In this document: piece by piece, positions 54,301 to 61,757 of the stretch
How positions within the stretch are numbered: the stretch's first letter is position 1
How the letters are laid out: every line of letters starts with the position of its first letter
NCBI RefSeq assembly: GCF_029223485.1
Contig: NZ_JARHTP010000005.1
Span: 1 to 64,000 of the forward strand
Source of the DNA: Streptomyces coacervatus
Lineage (GTDB): Bacteria; Actinomycetota; Actinomycetes; Streptomycetales; Streptomycetaceae
Reading direction: 5' to 3'
Length of the DNA stretch: 64,000 nt
The notes under the pieces: model-generated
The model's input: the letters and a program-made list of their open reading frames with translations, nothing else
What the model was told of the DNA's origin: nothing
The model's database searches: none
Translations under genes and position numbers: made by a program

Positions 54301-54811
54301 TTGTGCCGTTCGTGGAGTCGAGGTCGGCGACCGAGACCTGGCCGTCGGCGGCGACCGTGACCGCGCAGTGCAGCCGGGAGACGTCCGGGTCGTCGAGCGG
54401 GACATCGGCGTCGGCGGAGCGGCCGATGCGGATCTCGCCGCCGTGCAGAAGGTGGACGCCGCCCGCGTCCGGGCCCGCGATCACCTGGAGCTGGGTCGGG
54501 GCGTCGTCCAGCTCGGGGTGGGGCTCGGGCTCGGCCGGGGCACCCAGGGAGAGCACGGCGCCGTCGATCAGCGGGGGCTCGCCCACGGTGCAGCGGCGAT
54601 CGTCCAGGCGCTCCGCGCCCGCGTACAGCACCACCGCGCCGCCGGAGGCCGAGGCATGCGCGTCGCCCGCGACCGCCGAGGCCAGTGCCGACGCCACCGC
54701 GGCCAGGGCCGTGCCGGCGGGCGCCGTGAGCAGCACGTCGCAGCTCGCGGTGCGACCCCGCGCCCGGTCGGGCGGGCCCAGCGGGTCTACGACGGTCAGC
54801 CGGATCTGCAT
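51350..54811 (-). CDS. FHA-FtsK/SpoIIIE protein, EssC-like
   Basis: A 1153-residue protein. ATG 54811 (MQIRLTVVDPLGPPDR) is the best start; AAGGGA lies about 12 bases upstream. Domains: N-terminal beta-grasp-like region (1-95), an FHA phosphopeptide-binding domain (~107-200, with SRLH and STNGT), a Pro/Gly-rich linker, an EssC-type non-ATPase region (LGIAGP-like LGLAGPRTRLSG), and one FtsK/SpoIIIE ATPase with Walker A GPPGSGRT near residue 840 and Walker B VVVVDDLD near 990. The first ATPase site looks degenerate. This order resembles the T7SS ATPase EssC. The FHA domain suggests phospho-threonine control, and two Ser/Thr kinases lie next to it. Confidence 0.85.
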   Translation of the reverse strand: MQIRLTVVDPLGPPDRARGRTASCDVLLTAPAGTALAAVASALASAVAGDAHASASGGAVVLYAGAERLDDRRCTVGEPPLIDGAVLSLGAPAEPEPHPELDDAPTQLQVIAGPDAGGVHLLHGGEIRIGRSADADVPLDDPDVSRLHCAVTVAADGQVSVADLDSTNGTTLDGTRLSKRAVRFTPGALLRIGESALRVAPAGGPGARVPTAPDGEGHVRVPSGREQEAGTAPAPASGTAAPETTPHARVADGGDISATPSRGVPAAQGHDSAEPQLVPEQGGAPRIETSVAGGFAAGGDTHAGRFGAVVWDSSTAAPEDPNAPGTGGRKGTPLRGTDVPPGLRRRGGLSAWARRLAGGRGEQLPPEGEAYDEEDGPDTTPGPAPLTGPQLPETWPDPAALLLTALGPGPRLWERGPGHPEALTVRLGTADRAAPDGSGLLPAVPVTADLREAGALGLAGPRTRLSGLARAVLAQLAALHSPDALEIVLIAADRSRPLEERTAEWSWLGWLPHLRPGHGQDCRLLLAYDREQATARTDELLRRLEDQQTEARNGTGPAHMAGGHSPTRSTARRPSWARTDEGAEATDGFPGPYSVVVVDGDPGGAAVREAVARLALEGPRAGIHVVCLAETVSASPASPVTETYEAACAVAPAFRDCGAVALLSGDVATALRLMRVARTGSGAPGSGTADRTPTPPAPAEPPAPTDTHTMPMPAPAPIAPAAAPLTGTTHPGPMGPGTVAAVDAVSLAWAERFARALAPLRTDGSGTERHARVSVPLPQAARLLDELGLARATPASLMARWADAADDAQALGGRAWAVLGAGPRGPVSADLAADGPHLLIEGPPGSGRTELLRAVVASLAAAERPDRLGIVLMDGRDSVGAGGGHGDGLRVCTDVPHVTTHLTANDPVRMREFAQSLSAELKRRAELLGRSAFTEWHRGRELSGRIVSQRATGATASGDLESPPSSTIRLRPGAARRQTEAAPPLPRLVVVVDDLDALVSPALGSPGRPAAGSVMRALEAVAREGEQLGVHMVAATAPGGRTADTEPARKATLRVTLDALGTGPDEPAPGRGSLTRPDGRTTPFQGGRVTGRIPRTATLRPTVVPLDWQRMGDPPTRRPVRELGNGPTDLALLASALERAAREVSASEVPSLL

Positions 54812-55179
54812 CGCCGTCAGCGGTCCCTTCTGCGCGGGCATGCGAGGGCGCGGACTACCCCACCCCACACGAGCACATCGGCCAGTACTAGTACTCCAGG
54901 CATCCTCGCACCTGCCACTGACAACGCGCCCGCCCCTCGGGGTCAAGTGATCTTGATTGGTCGGCTCTGCCCGCAAAAGTGCCTGACAGATGACATAGCG
55001 CAGACCGCTTGAGATCGGTCACGCCCGCTTCGGGCAACCGGCGGACCGAGTCGAGCGTCTTTCCTTCGAACATGCACGGGGAGCCGTACGTAAGACGCTG
55101 GGACGGCGACAGGTCGGTGCCGCGCACAGCGGCACTACAGTGGGTCGGAACGGTAAGCAAGCAGCAGGGAGCACATGAC
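54812..55179. promoter_or_regulatory. divergent region between the FHA-FtsK gene and pkaA
   Basis: There is no gene in 368 bases. Seen: a perfect 12-base palindrome AGTACTAGTACT at 54884-54895; a possible pkaA -10 TACAGT at 55136-55141; and AGGGAG at 55166-55171 as the pkaA Shine-Dalgarno, which decides GTG 55180. Confidence 0.45.
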
Positions 55180-56865
55180 GTGCGGCCGGTAGGCAGCAAG
55201 TACCTGCTCGAGGAGCCGCTCGGACGCGGCGCCACGGGCACCGTCTGGCGGGCCCGCCAGCGAGAGACCGCGGGGGCCGAGGCCGCCGTGCCCGGTCAGC
55301 CCGGCGAGACCGTCGCGATCAAGGTTCTCAAGGAAGAGCTCGCGAACGACGCCGACATCGTGATGCGGTTCCTCAGGGAGCGCTCGGTCCTGCTGCGTCT
55401 GACCCACCCGAACATCGTCCGGGTCCGTGACCTGGTGGTCGAGGGCGATCTGCTGGCGCTGGTCATGGACCTCGTCGAGGGCCCCGACCTGCACCGCTAC
55501 CTGCGCGAGAACGGCCCCTTCAGCCCCGTCGGCGCGGCTCTCCTCACTGCCCAGATCGCCGACGCGCTCGCCGCCAGCCATGCCGACGGCGTCGTGCACC
55601 GCGATCTGAAGCCGGCCAACGTCCTGCTCAAGCAGAACAGCGGCCAGATGCACCCGATGCTCACCGACTTCGGCATCGCCCGCCTCGCCGACTCCCCGGG
55701 CCTGACCCGCACGCACGAGTTCGTCGGCACGCCCGCGTACGTCGCACCGGAGAGCGCCGAGGGCCGCCCGCAGACCTCCGCCGTCGACATCTACGGCGCC
55801 GGCATCCTGATGTACGAGCTGGTCACCGGCCGTCCCCCGTTCGGCGGCGGATCGGCCCTGGAAGTACTGCACCAGCACCTGAGCGCCGAGCCGCGCCGCC
55901 CGTCCACGGTCCCCGACCCGCTCTGGACGGTCATAGAGCGCTGCCTGCGCAAGAACCCGGACGAACGGCCCAGCGCCGAGAACCTCGGGCGCGCCCTGCG
56001 CGTGGTCGCCGAGGGCATCGGCGTGCATGCGAACTCCGCGCAGATCGCCGCCGCGGAGTCCGTCGGCGCCCTGCTGGCCCCCGACCCGATGCCGGCCGCC
56101 GTCCCCGGCTCGGCCGACCCCACACAGGTCCTGCCGCACGGCGCGGGTGCCTCGTACGACCCGAACGCCGCGACCAGCTATCTGCCCCACACCGGCGGAC
56201 CCGGACCGGTCGGCGCCGCCGACCCCACGGCCGTACTCCCGAACACGGGGGCGGCGGACCCGACCGCGGTCATGCCGCCGATGCCCCAGGGGCAGCCGGG
56301 GCAGCCGGGGCAGCCGGGGCAGCAGCCCGAGCAGCCGCACCCCTGGCAGAACCAGCTGCGCGCCGCCCGCGACCGCAACGAGCAGACGCAGGTCCAGCAG
56401 TACGTCAACCCCGACGACGATCCGCTGCGCCGCCGCCCCCAGCGCCAGGTCGCCCGCCCGCAGCAGCGCCCCCAGCAGCAGCGACCGCAGCAGGCCTACG
56501 GCTATCCGCAGCAGCAACAGCCGCAGCAGTACGCCCCGCCGCAGCACCAGCAGCCCCAGCGGTACGCGCCTCCGCAGCAGCCCCAGCAGCCCGCCCATGA
56601 GCCGCGGGAGCCCCGGCAGCCGCGGCAGCGCAGCGCCAACCCGATGAAGATCCCGGGGCTCGGCTGCCTGAAGGGTTGCCTGTTCACGATCATCATCCTG
56701 TTCGTCGCGGGCTGGCTGGTCTGGGAGCTGAGCCCGCTCCAGGAGTGGATCGGTACCACCAAGAGCTACTGGCAGCAGCTCTCCGACATGTTCAACACAG
56801 TGACCGGCTGGATCGGGAAACTGGGCGATCTGGTCGGCAACAAAGGCGGCAGCGGCGGCAACTGA
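55180..56865 (+). CDS. pkaA: membrane Ser/Thr protein kinase PkaA
   Basis: A 561-residue eukaryotic-type kinase. GTG 55180 with AGGGAG upstream. Seen: glycine loop GRGATGT (15-21), catalytic Lys48 in VAIKVLKEE, HRD loop HRDLKPAN (Asp142), DFG (163-165), and the APE-like APESAEGRPQTSAVDIY. The kinase domain ends near residue 280. It is followed by a long Pro/Gln-rich juxtamembrane region (~370-500) and a C-terminal transmembrane helix near 520-540 (FTIIILFVAGWLVWE). There are no PASTA repeats, so the sensor must be the short extracytoplasmic tail. A pkaA-pkaB pair is known from S. coelicolor. Confidence 0.93.
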   Translation: MRPVGSKYLLEEPLGRGATGTVWRARQRETAGAEAAVPGQPGETVAIKVLKEELANDADIVMRFLRERSVLLRLTHPNIVRVRDLVVEGDLLALVMDLVEGPDLHRYLRENGPFSPVGAALLTAQIADALAASHADGVVHRDLKPANVLLKQNSGQMHPMLTDFGIARLADSPGLTRTHEFVGTPAYVAPESAEGRPQTSAVDIYGAGILMYELVTGRPPFGGGSALEVLHQHLSAEPRRPSTVPDPLWTVIERCLRKNPDERPSAENLGRALRVVAEGIGVHANSAQIAAAESVGALLAPDPMPAAVPGSADPTQVLPHGAGASYDPNAATSYLPHTGGPGPVGAADPTAVLPNTGAADPTAVMPPMPQGQPGQPGQPGQQPEQPHPWQNQLRAARDRNEQTQVQQYVNPDDDPLRRRPQRQVARPQQRPQQQRPQQAYGYPQQQQPQQYAPPQHQQPQRYAPPQQPQQPAHEPREPRQPRQRSANPMKIPGLGCLKGCLFTIIILFVAGWLVWELSPLQEWIGTTKSYWQQLSDMFNTVTGWIGKLGDLVGNKGGSGGN

Positions 56866-56924
56866 GCAGCGAGCTTGGTGATTTGTCGACACCTGGCGGG
56901 TGATTTCCGTCTCTGCGGTGAAGG

Positions 56925-56963
56925 TTGGCTCCTCGGACGCGTAGCTTTAGCGACACACGCGTC
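56925..56963 (+). promoter_or_regulatory. candidate pkaB promoter inside an inverted repeat
   Basis: TTGGCT (56925-56930), a 17-base spacer and TAGCGA (56948-56953) form a plausible promoter. GACGCGT (56936-56942) and ACGCGTC (56957-56963) are inverted arms flanking the -10, so a bound protein could block it. Confidence 0.45.
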
Positions 56964-56977
56964 TGGTAGGAGCAGTC

Positions 56978-58219
56978 TTGGCACGGAAGATCGGCAGCCG
57001 GTACACCGCGAACCAGATCCTGGGGCGGGGCAGCGCCGGCACGGTGTGGCTGGGCGAGGGGCCCGAGGGGCCCGTTGCCATCAAGCTGCTGCGCGAGGAT
57101 CTCGCCTCCGACCAGGAGCTCGTCGGACGCTTTGTGCAGGAGCGCACGGCGCTGCTCGGCCTCGACCACCCGAACGTCGTCTCCGTACGTGATCTGGTGG
57201 TGGACGGCAACGATCTCGCGCTGGTCATGGACCTGGTCCGCGGCACCGATCTGCGCACCCGCCTCGACCGCGACCGGCGGCTCGCGCCCGCGGCGGCGGT
57301 GGCGATCGTGGCCGACGTTGCGGACGGACTCGCGGCCGCACACGCGGCGGGCGTCGTGCACCGGGACGTCAAGCCGGAGAACGTACTGCTGGACATGCAG
57401 GGGCCGCTGGGCCCCGGCGGCTCCCACCCGGCCCTCCTGACCGACTTCGGCGTGGCCAAGCTGATCGACTCCCCGCGCCGCACCCGCGCGACGAAGATCA
57501 TCGGCACGCCCGACTATCTGGCCCCGGAGATCGTGGAGGGCCTGCCCCCGCGCGCGGCGGTGGACATCTACGCCCTCGCAACGGTCCTCTACGAGCTGCT
57601 GGCGGGCTTCACACCGTTCGGCGGCGGCCACCCCGGCGCCGTGCTGCGGCGGCATGTCACGGAGACCGTGGTCCCGCTGCCGGGCATCCCGGACGAGCTG
57701 TGGCAGCTGCTCGTGCAGTGCCTGGCCAAGGCACCGGCCTCCCGGCTGCGCGCCTCGGAGCTGGGCGCACGCCTGCGGGAGCTGCTGCCGCTGGTGGCGG
57801 GGATGCCGCCGCTGGACGTGGACGAACCGGACGTGGAGCCGGCGGAGGAGTCGGAGACGGTGGCCGGGGAGACCGCGGCACCCGCCCGTGACCGGGTACG
57901 GCGCGGCGCGGTCCCGCTGGTCCCGGGCGCGAAGCCGGCCGATTCCAACCGGGACACCCATACGTCGATGAGGGTCCCGGCCCCCGACGAGCTGGCCGGC
58001 GGCGCACGAGGAACGGCCCGGGTACCGCGCGCGACGGGCGCCCCGCGGCCGGGTTCCGCCCGGCACCGGGCGGTGACGAGACGGCGGCGGGTGGTGCTGG
58101 GGGCGGCCGCGGTGGCGCTGGTCGCGGCGGCCGGCGTGGGCACGTGGCTGGCGACGTCGGGTGACGACGCGGGGGCGACACCGCAGGACTCGAAGCACTC
58201 GGCACCGGCGTCACCGTGA
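56978..58219 (+). CDS. pkaB: membrane Ser/Thr protein kinase PkaB
   Basis: A 413-residue kinase paralogous to its neighbour. It starts at TTG 56978 with GGAG at 56969-56972; no in-frame ATG or GTG gives the glycine loop. Seen: GRGSAGT (16-22), Lys36, HRDVKPEN (Asp130), DFGVAK, and GTPDYLAPEIVEG. A ~90-residue acidic/Arg-rich juxtamembrane segment leads to one transmembrane helix near 368-388 (VVLGAAAVALVAAAGVG) and a short outer tail of about 25 residues. It is separated from pkaA by 112 bases with its own likely promoter. Substrates are unknown; the FHA-FtsK protein next door is a candidate reader. Confidence 0.92.
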   Translation: MARKIGSRYTANQILGRGSAGTVWLGEGPEGPVAIKLLREDLASDQELVGRFVQERTALLGLDHPNVVSVRDLVVDGNDLALVMDLVRGTDLRTRLDRDRRLAPAAAVAIVADVADGLAAAHAAGVVHRDVKPENVLLDMQGPLGPGGSHPALLTDFGVAKLIDSPRRTRATKIIGTPDYLAPEIVEGLPPRAAVDIYALATVLYELLAGFTPFGGGHPGAVLRRHVTETVVPLPGIPDELWQLLVQCLAKAPASRLRASELGARLRELLPLVAGMPPLDVDEPDVEPAEESETVAGETAAPARDRVRRGAVPLVPGAKPADSNRDTHTSMRVPAPDELAGGARGTARVPRATGAPRPGSARHRAVTRRRRVVLGAAAVALVAAAGVGTWLATSGDDAGATPQDSKHSAPASP

Positions 58220-58245
58220 CTGGTCAGCTCCGGTCGCGGCATCTC

Positions 58246-58315
58246 AGCCCGTCCGGCGTTTGAGGACGAGGCCCCTTAAGGGCCGAAGCGGGGGTCTGGG
58301 GGCGGCAGCCCCCAG
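58246..58315. repeat. dispersed intergenic repeat, copy 2 (inverted)
   Basis: An inverted counterpart of 51267-51333: CAGCCCGTCCGGCGTTTGAG and GACGAGGCC, then GGGGGTCTGGGGGCGGCAGC closing with CCCCCAG. It lies between pkaB and prfB. Confidence 0.75.
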
Positions 58316-58384
58316 CGGACGGCCCCGACACCCCCGGCCACAGCCCAGCCCGGCGGCCAGACACTCCCCGCTTGGCGGAGCCGT

Positions 58385-58390
58385 TACGCT
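58385..58390 (+). promoter_or_regulatory. -10 element of leaderless prfB
   Basis: TACGCT ends 6 bases before the start GTG 58397. GGAGG between them may also serve as a weak Shine-Dalgarno on a longer transcript. No clear -35. Confidence 0.45.
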
Positions 58391-58396
58391 GGAGGC

Positions 58397-59503
58397 GTGG
58401 CAGTCGTCGATGTATCCGAAGAGCTCAAGTCCCTCTCCTCGACCATGGAGTCGATCGAGGCCGTTCTGGACCTCGACAGGCTGAGGGCAGACATCGCCGT
58501 GCTCGAGGAGCAGGCGGCCGCGCCGTCCCTGTGGGACAACCCGGACGAGGCGCAGAAGATCACCAGCAAGCTGAGCCACCTGCAGGCCGAGGTCAGGAAG
58601 GCCGAGGCACTGCGCGGGCGGATCGACGATCTCTCCGTGCTCTTCGAGATGGCCGAGGAGGAGGACGACCCGGACACCCGTGCCGAGGCCGAGTCCGAGC
58701 TCACCGCCGTCAAGAAGGCGCTGGACGAGATGGAGGTCCGGACGCTCCTGAGCGGTGAGTACGACTCCCGTGAGGCGCTCGTCAACATCCGCGCCGAGGC
58801 CGGTGGCGTCGACGCCGCCGACTTCGCGGAGAAGCTCCAGCGGATGTACCTGCGCTGGGCGGAGCAGAAGGGCTACAAGACCGAGCTCATCGAGACGTCG
58901 TACGCGGAAGAGGCCGGCATCAAGTCGACCACCTTCGCCGTGCAGGTGCCGTACGCCTACGGCACGCTCTCGGTCGAGCAGGGCACCCACCGGCTCGTGC
59001 GCATCTCGCCCTTCGACAACCAGGGGCGCCGCCAGACCTCCTTCGCGGGCGTCGAGGTGCTCCCGGTGGTCGAGCAGACCGACCACATCGAGATCGACGA
59101 GACCGAGCTGCGCGTGGACGTGTACCGGTCCTCGGGCCCCGGCGGCCAGGGCGTGAACACCACCGACTCCGCGGTGCGCCTCACCCACCTCCCCACCGGC
59201 ATCGTCGTCTCCTGCCAGAACGAGCGGTCGCAGATCCAGAACAAGGCGACCGCGATGAACGTCCTCCAGGCCAAGCTGCTCGAGCGGCGCCGCCAGGAGG
59301 AGCAGGCCAAGATGGACGCCCTGAAGGGCGACGGCGGCAACTCCTGGGGCAACCAGATGCGTTCGTACGTCCTGCACCCGTACCAGATGGTCAAGGACCT
59401 GCGCACCGACTTCGAAGTCGGCAACCCCGAGGCCGTGTTCAACGGCGAGATCGACGGGTTCCTGGAGGCCGGAATTCGCTGGCGCAAGCAGCAGGAGAAG
59501 TAG
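58397..59503 (+). CDS. prfB: peptide chain release factor 2
   Basis: A 368-residue class I release factor that reads UAA and UGA. Seen: the SPF stop-recognition tripeptide (204-206) and GGQ (249-251) in [14 protein letters not shown], which catalyses peptide release. GTG 58397 gives the normal RF2 N-terminus. The programmed +1 frameshift of enteric prfB is absent; the frame is continuous, as in other actinobacteria. A 12-bp terminator follows at 59531. Confidence 0.96.
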   Translation: MAVVDVSEELKSLSSTMESIEAVLDLDRLRADIAVLEEQAAAPSLWDNPDEAQKITSKLSHLQAEVRKAEALRGRIDDLSVLFEMAEEEDDPDTRAEAESELTAVKKALDEMEVRTLLSGEYDSREALVNIRAEAGGVDAADFAEKLQRMYLRWAEQKGYKTELIETSYAEEAGIKSTTFAVQVPYAYGTLSVEQGTHRLVRISPFDNQGRRQTSFAGVEVLPVVEQTDHIEIDETELRVDVYRSSGPGGQGVNTTDSAVRLTHLPTGIVVSCQNERSQIQNKATAMNVLQAKLLERRRQEEQAKMDALKGDGGNSWGNQMRSYVLHPYQMVKDLRTDFEVGNPEAVFNGEIDGFLEAGIRWRKQQEK

Positions 59504-59530
59504 CCGAGCGAAGTGACTTTATCGACTTGA

Positions 59531-59557
59531 CAACTGCCGCCCTGTGGGCGGCAGTTG
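59531..59557 (+). terminator. prfB terminator
   Basis: CAACTGCCGCCC (59531-59542) pairs perfectly with GGGCGGCAGTTG (59546-59557) across a 3-base loop, followed by T-rich sequence. Confidence 0.85.
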
Positions 59558-59571
59558 CTGTTTGTCTGGGT

Positions 59572-59607
59572 TTTACATCACACTCACAGGTTCCAACTCG
59601 ATGTAAA
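59572..59607. promoter_or_regulatory. inverted repeat upstream of the LAETG gene
   Basis: TTTACATC (59572-59579) and GATGTAAA (59600-59607) are perfect 8-base inverted arms with a 20-base spacer, in an unusually A/T-rich gap. They sit about 190 bases before ATG 59797. Candidate operator; regulator unknown. Confidence 0.5.
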
Positions 59608-59796
59608 CAAGACGCAAGTGGACATTGCGCACGCAACGGCCTTGACGTTGCTTTGAAAAATGGGAAGGGTAAAGCGCGGCATGCGTATCTCTGGGGCGCA
59701 TGTGAACCGGGGGAATTTTGCAGCGCAGCCACCTCCGTCGATCACGACCCCCGAGCGCCGCCCAACTGACGATGAGCTACTGGGGGTAGCAACCAC

Positions 59797-60405
59797 ATGA
59801 CGAACAAGACGCGGATCCGTGTCGCGCGGATTGCCGCGGGTGCCGTGATCGCCGCCGGCGCCTCGCTGACCGCCGCGGGTGTCGCATCCGCCGACGACTG
59901 CGGGCTGCTGGGCATCTGCATCACGCCCGCGCCGACCGACCCGGCGCCGACCGACCTGCCGACGGACCCGGCCCCGACCGGTCTGCCGACGGACCTCCCG
60001 ACGGAGCCCACCGGCGAGCCGACCGAGCCGACGCAGGAGCCGACCGAGCCCACCTCGCAGCCCACGGACAACCCGACCACCGCGCCGACCGACCCGGGCA
60101 ACGGGAACGGCAACGGCAATGGGAATGGCAACGGGAACGGCAACGGGCACAACGGTGGTGGCAACTCCAACACCAACCCCGACGGCAACTCCGGCACCTC
60201 CGCCCAGGACGAGGGCTCCTCGGCCCTCCAGGACACGGGCTCGGAGACCTCGACCCAGACCAAGGGCAACGGCCAGCAGCTCGCCGAGACCGGTGCCGGT
60301 CAGACGGCCTTCCTGATCGTCGGCGCCGCCACCATGATCGCCGGTGGCGTCGGCTTCCGCATTCTGCCGCGCCTCGTGGGCGGCCGTGGCGGTGCGGCTG
60401 CCTGA
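59797..60405 (+). CDS. LAETG surface protein (sortase substrate-like)
   Basis: A 202-residue secreted protein with wall-anchor features. Seen: signal peptide 1-30 (cleavage near ASA-DD), Cys35 and Cys41 just after it, a Thr/Pro/Asp/Glu repeat region (42-100), a Gly-Asn repeat (101-118), LAETG at 162-166, a hydrophobic helix (~169-187), and an Arg-containing tail. LAxTG is the motif recognised by class E sortases in Streptomyces. ATG 59797 has a poor Shine-Dalgarno (GGGGG about 12 bases upstream). The function of the disordered repeats is unknown; they may space a surface tether. Confidence 0.82.
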   Translation: MTNKTRIRVARIAAGAVIAAGASLTAAGVASADDCGLLGICITPAPTDPAPTDLPTDPAPTGLPTDLPTEPTGEPTEPTQEPTEPTSQPTDNPTTAPTDPGNGNGNGNGNGNGNGNGHNGGGNSNTNPDGNSGTSAQDEGSSALQDTGSETSTQTKGNGQQLAETGAGQTAFLIVGAATMIAGGVGFRILPRLVGGRGGAAA

Positions 60406-60446
60406 CGGTAGCCGTGCGCACACGCAAAGTGTGCGACAACGTACGA

Positions 60447-60483
60447 CGAGGGGCCCGGAGCGTGCATCGCTCCGGGCCCCTCG
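60447..60483. terminator. strong terminator between convergent genes
   Basis: CGAGGGGCCCGGAGCG (60447-60462) pairs perfectly with 60468-60483 over a 5-base loop. It serves the LAETG gene and the convergent zinc-ribbon gene. Confidence 0.85.
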
Positions 60484-60510
60484 GGCGTCTCAGTGCCCCT
60501 GTGCCGCGCC

Positions 60511-60702
60511 CTACGCGGTCTGGTGCGCCAGCAGCGCCACCGCCGCGATCAGCACCGCCAGCAGTGCGATCAGCGCCATGGGGTTGAGTCCCGCGAAGAA
60601 GTTCTCCTGCTGCAGCCGCTCGCGGTTCGCGCGGCACACGGGGCACCGGCCCTCGCTCACGGGCGCCGCGCAGTTCGCGCACACCAGCCGGTCGTACGTC
60701 AT
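60511..60702 (-). CDS. small zinc-ribbon membrane protein
   Basis: A 63-residue protein with a very good Shine-Dalgarno (AAGGAGG) before ATG 60702. Seen: two CxxC pairs, Cys8/Cys11 and Cys20/Cys23 (VCANC and CPVC), forming a zinc ribbon, a short basic-acidic linker, and one transmembrane helix (41-60, PMALIALLAVLIAAVALLAH). The ribbon would be cytoplasmic and the protein C-terminally anchored. It is similar in style to small membrane zinc-ribbon proteins of unknown function. Confidence 0.82.
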   Translation of the reverse strand: MTYDRLVCANCAAPVSEGRCPVCRANRERLQQENFFAGLNPMALIALLAVLIAAVALLAHQTA

Positions 60703-60832
60703 GCGCTCGCCCTCCTTGCCAGTACGTTCACTGGGAGAACGGCTCCGGGTGGGAGAACGTTCCCCTCTCTACTGTGCCAGGTTCCTCCGGAGGGTGCGCG
60801 GGGGTCGCTCTCAGGGGGTGCGTGGGGGTTGT

Positions 60833-60912
60833 CACGCGGCTGCGGGCCGGTGGGGGTTGATCGCGCCCCGCGGCGGAGCCGCTGATTGATACAGCCCCGC
60901 GCCCCTTAAAAT
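60833..60912. repeat. dispersed intergenic repeat of a second type
   Basis: CACGCGGCTGCGGGCC..., GTTGATCGCGCC and CCCCGCGCCCCTTAAAA also recur, in the same order and orientation, at 63939-64000. This is another common Streptomyces intergenic element. Confidence 0.65.
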
Positions 60913-60989
60913 CGCTGCCCACCCCGGCACAAAAGGCACAACCTGCTCCCAACCGCAACCGGCGCCTGCGCTCCTGCGCCCGACTCGCG

Positions 60990-60995
60990 TATGGT
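60990..60995 (+). promoter_or_regulatory. possible ftsE promoter -10
   Basis: TATGGT at 60990-60995 lies 37 bases before GTG 61032, with no strong -35. Confidence 0.3.
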
Positions 60996-61031
60996 CACGC
61001 TCATCTACCCCCGGCGACCCGTGGTGCATCC

Positions 61032-61721
61032 GTGATCCGATTCGACAACGTCTCCAAGGTCTACCCCAAGCAGAACCGTCCTGCACTCAGGGATGTCTCC
61101 CTGGAAGTGGAGAAGGGCGAGTTTGTGTTTCTCGTGGGGTCCTCCGGCTCCGGAAAGTCCACCTTCCTGCGGCTGATCCTCCGCGAGGAGCGGACCAGTC
61201 ATGGCCAGGTGCACGTCCTGGGCAAGGACCTCGCGCGCCTCTCCAACTGGAAGGTGCCGCACATGCGGCGCCAGTTGGGGACGGTGTTCCAGGACTTCCG
61301 GCTCCTGCCGAACAAGACGGTGGCGGAGAACGTCGCCTTCGCGCAGGAGGTCATCGGGAAGTCGCGCGGTGAGATCCGCAAGTCCGTGCCGCAGGTGCTC
61401 GACCTCGTCGGGCTCGGCGGCAAGGAGGACCGGATGCCCGGCGAGCTGTCCGGTGGTGAGCAGCAGCGAGTCGCGATTGCGCGCGCGTTCGTCAACCGGC
61501 CGAAGCTGCTCATCGCCGACGAGCCCACCGGCAACCTCGACCCGCAGACCTCCGTCGGCATCATGAAGCTGCTCGACCGGATCAACCGGACCGGCACCAC
61601 CGTGGTGATGGCGACGCACGACCAGAACATCGTGGACCAGATGCGCAAGCGCGTCATCGAGCTGGAGAAGGGCCGCCTCGTCCGCGACCAGGCACGCGGC
61701 GTCTACGGCTACCAGCACTGA
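61032..61721 (+). CDS. ftsE: cell-division ABC ATPase FtsE
   Basis: A 229-residue ATPase that binds FtsX and regulates septal peptidoglycan hydrolases. Seen: Walker A GSSGSGKS (36-43), Q-loop, signature [15 protein letters not shown], Walker [14 protein letters not shown], and MATHDQ. GTG 61032 starts [14 protein letters not shown]. ftsX follows 36 bases later in the same operon. In Streptomyces, FtsEX is linked to septation and sporulation. Confidence 0.95.
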   Translation: MIRFDNVSKVYPKQNRPALRDVSLEVEKGEFVFLVGSSGSGKSTFLRLILREERTSHGQVHVLGKDLARLSNWKVPHMRRQLGTVFQDFRLLPNKTVAENVAFAQEVIGKSRGEIRKSVPQVLDLVGLGGKEDRMPGELSGGEQQRVAIARAFVNRPKLLIADEPTGNLDPQTSVGIMKLLDRINRTGTTVVMATHDQNIVDQMRKRVIELEKGRLVRDQARGVYGYQH

Positions 61722-61757
61722 CCGCGACCGTCCACGGAAAGGCCTGAAGAAGACGCC

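Noticed and set aside
58397..59503. Programmed frameshift in prfB
   Set aside because: The reading frame is continuous from the start to the stop, as in other actinobacteria.
59558..59796. c-di-AMP (ydaO-type) riboswitch before the LAETG gene
   Set aside because: An ACCGGGGGAA segment is suggestive, but the remaining conserved blocks and pairing could not be found.
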